Shown here one piece after another: positions 6,361 through 7,195 of a DNA stretch of 7,195 nt. How positions within the stretch are numbered: position 1 is the first letter of the stretch; each line of letters starts with the position of its first letter. A program made the translations under genes and the position numbers. The notes beneath the pieces were generated by a model. That model worked only from the letters and a program-made list of their open reading frames with translations. It made no database searches and was not told where the DNA came from. This DNA comes from Chitinophagaceae bacterium. GTDB lineage: Bacteria; Bacteroidota; Bacteroidia; Chitinophagales; Chitinophagaceae. The stretch lies in assembly GCA_023251285.1 (NCBI GenBank), contig JAHEZB010000092.1, forward strand, positions 1-7,195, written 5' to 3'.

Positions 6361-7006
6361 ATTGTTTTACAATTGAAATTTCATGTTCATCGTTTGACCG
6401 TTGAATAGACAGTTGAATGTTCTCACTATTGAATCTTCTGAGATCATCATAATTCGTCTGCATCCTACGAGCTGCATCGTCAATAATTTCCATCCTGCTG
6501 CCATCAGACATCTGTGTGGTAAAAGAATTAATTACCAGGGAAACCTGCTCAAGGTTTTTTAAACTCTCTTCAATCATACCTGTATAAATTTTGCCAATAT
6601 ACGCTACCTCATCTGCCGTGAAATGTCCATCATGTTTTACTCCCTGCCAAGCTCTATGGTATTCCCTGACCAAAGCTGATTGCTGATTTATTATCTCTTT
6701 CACCCGGAAGTAGTAAGTCAAAACATTTTTCACTTTCCATAATTCGTCAAAATAATTCTGATACAAATCTTTTTGCTTTTGCACCCAATCTCCGATTTGG
6801 GATAATTTTAATTTCGACATTGCATTCTCAACAACCTTTTGTGCATTCTGTAGCCATATGGTTTTTGTTTGCAACCTTTGAATTTTTAAATCAATAGCCA
6901 CAATTACTTTTTTGATTCCCTCTTTTATAACTTCAGTGATAGGATCCTGAGCTTTAGCGCCCATTCCTTGAAGCAAAAAACATAAGCACACCAAAAACTT
7001 TTTCAT
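6344..7006 (-). CDS. traI: Conjugal transfer protein TraI (copy 1, canonical form)
   Basis: This 220-residue secreted protein is the canonical TraI of Bacteroidota conjugation operons. The signal peptide (1-19, MKKFLVCLCFLLQGMGAKA) is followed by QDPITEVIKEGIKKVIVAID (20-39) and KIQRLQTKTIWLQNAQKVVE (41-60), the signature stretch of this group. Then come MSKLKLSQIGDWVQKQKDLY (63-82) and YFDELWKVK (85-93), HFTADEVAYIGKIYTGM (128-144) and the C-terminal FTTQMSDGSRMEIIDDAARR (162-181). IQRSNDEHEI (201-210) closes the shared C-terminal pattern. It is mostly alpha-helical with no catalytic motif visible. Copies 2 and 3 downstream share the C-terminal half but have a different N-terminal half. The ATG shares one base with the stop of the previous gene (TGATG, 7008-7004), so translation is probably coupled. 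The TraI name follows CTnDOT usage and is not the relaxase TraI of the F plasmid. Confidence 0.9.
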   Translation of the reverse strand: MKKFLVCLCFLLQGMGAKAQDPITEVIKEGIKKVIVAIDLKIQRLQTKTIWLQNAQKVVENAMSKLKLSQIGDWVQKQKDLYQNYFDELWKVKNVLTYYFRVKEIINQQSALVREYHRAWQGVKHDGHFTADEVAYIGKIYTGMIEESLKNLEQVSLVINSFTTQMSDGSRMEIIDDAARRMQTNYDDLRRFNSENIQLSIQRSNDEHEISIVKQLYGIE

Positions 7007-7195
7007 CAGTTAACTTTTTTATAAACACTTTCACCTACCATTAGCAATTGCGCTGACGGCTTGAACGTTAGCACTTTTCCCCGTTTTAATTCTTTTAATG
7101 CTTCCTCTTTTTCATCAAATATTGCAGTCCACTTTTCTTGAAAAGCTTCAGGGGGCAATAAACTGCCGTTAACAATTCTCTGAAAAACGCCATTT
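7006..7195 (-). CDS. C-terminal 62 codons of an unidentified upstream gene
   Basis: The frame enters at the right edge (first whole codon at 7194-7192) and ends at a TGA at 7008-7006. The other two frames on this strand do not give a protein that reaches the TraI start: one stops after eight codons, and another has no support as an in-frame gene. The visible tail is a charged, probably helical 62-residue end: NGVFQRIVNGSLLPPEAF, then KWTAIFDEKEEALKELKRGK, then VLTFKPSAQLLMVGESVYKK and VN. No motif allows naming. By gene order a VirB4-type ATPase (TraG) or a small operon protein following it is expected here; the tail does not look to me like a recognisable TraG end. The stop overlaps the TraI start by one base, so it belongs to the same operon. 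Confidence 0.75.
   Translation of the reverse strand, partial: NGVFQRIVNGSLLPPEAFQEKWTAIFDEKEEALKELKRGKVLTFKPSAQLLMVGESVYKKVN

Larger units (their letters stand above)
1..7195 (-). other. Polycistronic conjugation (mating-pair-formation) operon segment
   Basis: Every real gene in the window runs in one direction with junctions from a 14-base overlap to a 27-base gap. Overlaps are TGATG at 7008-7004, 14 bases at 6357-6344 and TAATG at 3861-3857, plus ATGA at 3245-3242. Gaps are 17 bases (5678-5694), 19 (5029-5047), 4 (2798-2801), 12 (1574-1585) and 27 (779-805). None of the gaps contains a complete Bacteroidota promoter of the TTTG-17/20-TANNTTTG kind or a stem-loop followed by a T tract, so one transcript from outside the window is the simplest reading. 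Starts are preceded by A/T-rich sequence and lack a Shine-Dalgarno motif, as is usual for the phylum. Confidence 0.85.

Noticed and set aside
5048..7006. Tellurite-resistance (TerB) function for the TraI-like genes
   Set aside because: The label is common for such proteins in automatic annotation, but all three have export signals and sit in a T4SS operon, with no other ter genes in the window.
1..7195. A previously undescribed defence or secretion system
   Set aside because: The order and motifs of TraI, TraJ, TraK, TraM and TraN match a known Bacteroidota conjugation machine; the novelty is limited to individual components.

Overview
This window is the middle of a conjugation (mating-pair-formation) operon from a member of the Bacteroidota. 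All genes lie on the minus strand, so the operon reads from right to left. The evidence for the host is the diagnostic TraI-TraJ-TraK-TraL-TraM-TraN gene order of the CTnDOT-type type IV secretion system (T4SS), the DUF3945-type protein that follows it, AT-rich DNA, and A/T-rich start regions without obvious Shine-Dalgarno motifs. Divergence from the classical Bacteroides proteins and the presence of three TraI-like genes suggest an environmental lineage of the Sphingobacteriia, Chitinophagia or Cytophagia kind. That placement is inference. The DNA is most likely part of an integrative conjugative element or a conjugative plasmid.

Layout in reading order: (1) 7195-7006, the last 62 codons of an unidentified gene; (2) 7006-5048, three consecutive genes for secreted helical TraI-like proteins, with copies 2 and 3 closer to each other than to copy 1; (3) 5028-3859, TraJ, a polytopic VirB6-like inner-membrane protein; (4) 3859-3242, TraK, VirB8-like; (5) 3245-2802, a small single-pass membrane protein in the TraL slot; (6) 2797-1586, TraM, VirB10-like; (7) 1573-806, TraN, VirB9-like; (8) 778 to the left edge, the N-terminal 259 codons of a DUF3945-type cytosolic protein, cut by the window.

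The genes are packed very tightly. The largest gap is 27 bases (779-805) and four junctions overlap, so there is no room for internal terminators, RNA genes or conventional promoters, and no stretch over 300 bases lacks a gene. TraJ, TraK, TraL and TraM should form the inner-membrane and periplasm-spanning part of the channel, and TraN its outer-membrane ring. The three TraI-like proteins occupy the position VirB5 holds between VirB4 and VirB6 in other T4SS loci, so they may be periplasmic or surface minor subunits.

The core is a recognisable conjugation machine rather than a new system. The points worth a second look are the tripled TraI block, the TraL-slot protein, a possible lipoprotein form of TraN, and the linkage of the DUF3945-type gene. 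No cargo, resistance, CRISPR, tRNA, rRNA or insertion-sequence features are visible.
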